Made by a program: the position numbers and the translations under genes. From Roseinatronobacter alkalisoli (GTDB taxonomy: Bacteria; Pseudomonadota; Alphaproteobacteria; Rhodobacterales; Rhodobacteraceae), in the NCBI RefSeq assembly GCF_028745735.1, contig NZ_JAQZSM010000023.1, forward strand, positions 1 to 62,431: a stretch of DNA of 62,431 nucleotides, given 5' to 3'. Of this stretch, positions 60,692 to 62,431 are shown piece after piece. The notes under the pieces were generated by a model. That model saw only the letters and a program-made list of their open reading frames with translations. It did no database searches and was not told where the DNA came from. The stretch's first letter is position 1. Each line of letters opens with the position of its first letter.

Positions 60692-61021
60692 GTGATCACC
60701 TGCTTTATCCGATACCAGATCGACCCCTTCAAACGTGCAGAGTTTGAGGCCTATGCAAGAACATGGGGCGAAGCGATTCCGCGCTGCGGTGCCGATCTTG
60801 TCGGCTATTTCGCGCCGCATGAAGGGTCCAGCACTGTCGCTTACGGCGTCTATCACCTGCCCGATCTGGCCGCCTATGAGGCCTATCGCGCGCGTCTGGC
60901 CGCAGACCCGGCAGGGCGCGGGAATTATGAATTCGCCCGACGCGAACAGTTCATCCGGCGGGAGGACCGGATGTTTCTGAAACTCGCATCGGCACCGCAT
61001 GCCACGCTGGTGCGGCCATGA
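60692..61021 (+). CDS. NIPSNAP-family dimeric alpha/beta-barrel protein
   Basis: The 109-residue protein starts with GTG (AAAGGAC upstream): [21 protein letters not shown], then [24 protein letters not shown] and [12 protein letters not shown], the NIPSNAP pattern. The role is unknown. It overlaps the next gene by 4 bp and is divergent from the ArsR regulator. Confidence 0.85.
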   Translation: MITCFIRYQIDPFKRAEFEAYARTWGEAIPRCGADLVGYFAPHEGSSTVAYGVYHLPDLAAYEAYRARLAADPAGRGNYEFARREQFIRREDRMFLKLASAPHATLVRP

Positions 61022-61365
61022 TCGCGGTGATTTTTGAGGTCTGGCCCGCGGATGGCCAGCGCGACACCTATCTGGCACTGGCGGCCAAGCTGAAGGCCGA
61101 ACTGGCCAGCATCGATGGCTTCATATCGGTCGAGCGGTTCGAGAGCCTGGCGCAACCGGGCAAGCTGCTGTCGCTGTCGTTCTTCCGCGACGAGGATGCG
61201 GTCCAGGCCTGGCGCAACCGCCCCGCCCATCGCGCCACGCAGGTCCGCGGGCGCGGCGGGGTGTTTTGCGATTACCGGCTGCGCATCGCCCATGTCATGC
61301 GCGACTACGGCATGACGGACCGGCGCGAGGCACCATCCGACAGCAAGGCAGCGCATCAATCATGA
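61018..61365 (+). CDS. ABM-domain protein (antibiotic biosynthesis monooxygenase fold)
   Basis: The 115-residue protein contains [59 protein letters not shown] and a C-terminal [16 protein letters not shown], typical for the FRDE-motif ABM proteins. The ATGA overlap with the NIPSNAP gene implies joint translation, possibly as partner subunits. It ends 24 bp before the convergent truncated permease gene. Confidence 0.87.
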   Translation: MIAVIFEVWPADGQRDTYLALAAKLKAELASIDGFISVERFESLAQPGKLLSLSFFRDEDAVQAWRNRPAHRATQVRGRGGVFCDYRLRIAHVMRDYGMTDRREAPSDSKAAHQS

Positions 61366-61388
61366 GGGGCGCGCAGGCAGGCAGGCTG

Positions 61389-62259
61389 TCAGTCATACCG
61401 GATGCGCGGGTCCATAAGCGCATACAGCAGATCCGTCAGCAGATTGACCAGAATAATCATGCCCGCAGTCAGCAACAAAATGCCCTGAATCATCGGATAA
61501 TCACGCCGCATGACAGAATCAACGACCAGACGGCCAATTCCCGGCAGGTTGAACACCACTTCCACCACAGCGGAACCCGCAACAAGCGACCCGATGGCCA
61601 GCCCGATCACTGTCACAATCGGGTTCAGGGCGTTGCCAAAGGCATGTTTACCTAACACAACACCGCGGCGTAATCCTTTGGCGCGGGCCGTCTGGACATA
61701 ATCCTGACGCATGACTTCCAGCATGCTGGACCGTGTCATACGCGCAATCAGCGCAGCCTGTGAATAGCCCAGCGTGATCGCGGGCAATAGCAGGCTGCGG
61801 AACCCGCCCCATGCACTGGTTGTGTTGAAACCCTGCGCCGGCAACAGACCAAGCGTCACCGAAAACAGCAATACCAACAGCATGCCCAGCCAGAAATTCG
61901 GCATCGACACCCCGACAAACACAAAAATCGTGCTGAAACGGTCCACCGCGCCATTGGGGTGCAGCGCAGACAGCAACCCGACCGGAATGCCGACCGCCAA
62001 TGCGATGATCATGGAGAAACCCGCAAGCCACAAAGTTACCGGCAGCGCGTCCATGAACGCATCCAGCACGGGGCGGTTCTGATGAAAGGACACGCCCAGA
62101 TTGCCCTGAAGCACCTCTCCCAGCCAGAAGGTGAAGCGCGTCATCACAGGCTGGTCCAGTCCCAGCCTTTCACGCACGCGGTCCACTTCATCAGGCGGCG
62201 CATCCGGCGACACATAGAACATGGCCGGATCACCGGGCGACAGCTGGACCAGAAAAAAG
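61389..62259 (-). pseudogene. DppB-type ABC permease, 5' end deleted by IS6-family insertion
   Basis: The reading frame encodes a DppB-family permease from FFLVQLSPGDPAMF onward, with LGVSFHQNRPVLDAF, ARTARAKG-type EAA loop (VQTARAKGLRRGVVLGKH) and the usual ending LMDPRIRYD. The normal first membrane helix before the SPGDPA motif is missing. Upstream of 62259 the sequence is the end of an IS6-family element, and the apparent N-terminus (MRGMLDLKSKK...) is read from IS DNA in antisense. The protein is almost certainly non-functional. No partner ABC genes remain on its downstream side. Confidence 0.85.
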
Positions 62260-62431
62260 GGGACTGTTGCATTAATCGCAGTGTCTTGCCATTTTTTGCT
62301 TTTGAGGTCCAGCATGCCGCGCAAATCGCCATTCAGATACCACCGCTTTCAACGCGGGATCATCCTTTGTGCGGTAGGTTGGTATTTGCGCTATCCGCTG
62401 TCATATCAGGACGTGGTCGATCTTCTTGCTG
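62260..62431 (+). mobile_element. IS6-family insertion sequence, left end (runs off window)
   Basis: The element end begins at about 62260 with GGGACTGTTGCATTA, close to the consensus terminal repeat of IS6-family elements (GG-CTGTTGCAAA). A transposase start follows 54 bp in. It interrupts the permease gene. It belongs to a different IS6 subgroup from the copies at 1-247 and 49437, since both ends and transposase sequences differ. Confidence 0.8.
62314..62431 (+). CDS. IS6-family transposase, N-terminal fragment
   Basis: From ATG at 62314 the frame is open to the window end: MPRKSPFRYHRFQRGIILCA, then YLRYPLSYQDVVDLLA. This is the standard N-terminus of IS6/IS26-like transposases. The DDE domain lies outside the window. 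Confidence 0.85.
   Translation, partial: MPRKSPFRYHRFQRGIILCAVGWYLRYPLSYQDVVDLLA

Noticed and set aside
62260-62324. N-terminal residues of a normal permease
   Set aside because: These codons are read from the end of the IS6-family element. The conserved permease sequence begins only at about 62259.
1-62431. tRNA, rRNA, riboswitch or replication-origin features
   Set aside because: No TFC-loop-like tRNA pattern, rRNA segment, known riboswitch core or iteron/dnaA-box cluster was recognised by eye. A covariance-model scan would be needed to exclude small RNAs.

Overview
The window is about 60% GC by eye. It is dense with co-oriented, often ATGA-overlapping operons, with Lrp/AsnC, GntR, LacI and LysR regulators beside the pathways they probably control. 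ABC and TRAP uptake systems, polyamine and amino-acid oxidation genes and malonate genes point to an alphaproteobacterium of the Rhodobacterales/Roseobacter type (inference from gene content, no marker gene is present). Insertion sequences or their wrecks occur at both edges and at three internal places (IS6, IS3, IS21 and IS630 families), so this is accessory, rearranged chromosome or a large replicon.

Layout. 1-247: start of an IS6-type element. 340-4580: alpha-glucoside locus aglA < > aglR > aglE with two identical 14-bp LacI-type operators. The permease and ATPase genes that usually follow aglE are absent. 4764-6252: a secreted small protein and a LysR regulator. 6380-6541: an internally deleted IS3 transposase remnant. 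6625-18931: amino-acid/amine catabolism: succinate-semialdehyde dehydrogenase, a tartrate/D-malate-type dehydrogenase, DAO-family flavoenzymes, an Lrp regulator, a 2-hydroxyacid dehydrogenase, a class III aminotransferase, an ArgE-like deacylase, a HAD dehalogenase and two two-domain GNAT proteins. 19246-20294: an IS630 element. 20294-29158: a peptide/amine ABC importer with a flavin oxidase, a cupin and an aldehyde dehydrogenase. 29247-31424: a MOSC + FAD reductase + Rieske fusion. The cluster as a whole looks built to import amines or small peptides and oxidise them through aldehydes to central metabolites.

31801-42302 is the most unusual part. It is a six-gene minus-strand operon that starts with a secreted protein containing an uninterrupted (Asp-Ala)175-Asp tract. 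A complete type I secretion system follows (outer-membrane lipoprotein, ABC exporter with a degenerate C39-like domain, HlyD-type adaptor), then a predicted alpha/alpha-toroid protein and an extra MurF-like amide ligase. The two cytosolic enzymes are arranged as if they process or modify the exported acidic polymer. A PAS-like/LuxR/alpha-beta-hydrolase fusion regulator (42766-44313) sits upstream, and a divergent OmpA-PAN surface-protein pair (44389-47833, the second gene frameshifted) lies beyond it.

48012-49375: WYL-type regulator and divergent GST. 49437-49935: a 499-bp chimeric insertion element, with IS6-type ends and transposase N-terminus fused to the tail of an IS21 istB. 49990-56633: malonate utilisation (matB, matA, TRAP transporter matMQP, divergent GntR regulator matR). 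56768-61365: small stress/redox modules (HxlR with a monooxygenase-fold protein and a FrnE-like DsbA protein; Lrp with a nucleoside-recognition membrane protein; ArsR with two dimeric alpha/beta-barrel proteins). 61389-62431: a dipeptide-type permease gene whose 5' end has been cut off by an IS6-family element that continues out of the window. No tRNA, rRNA or CRISPR array was seen.
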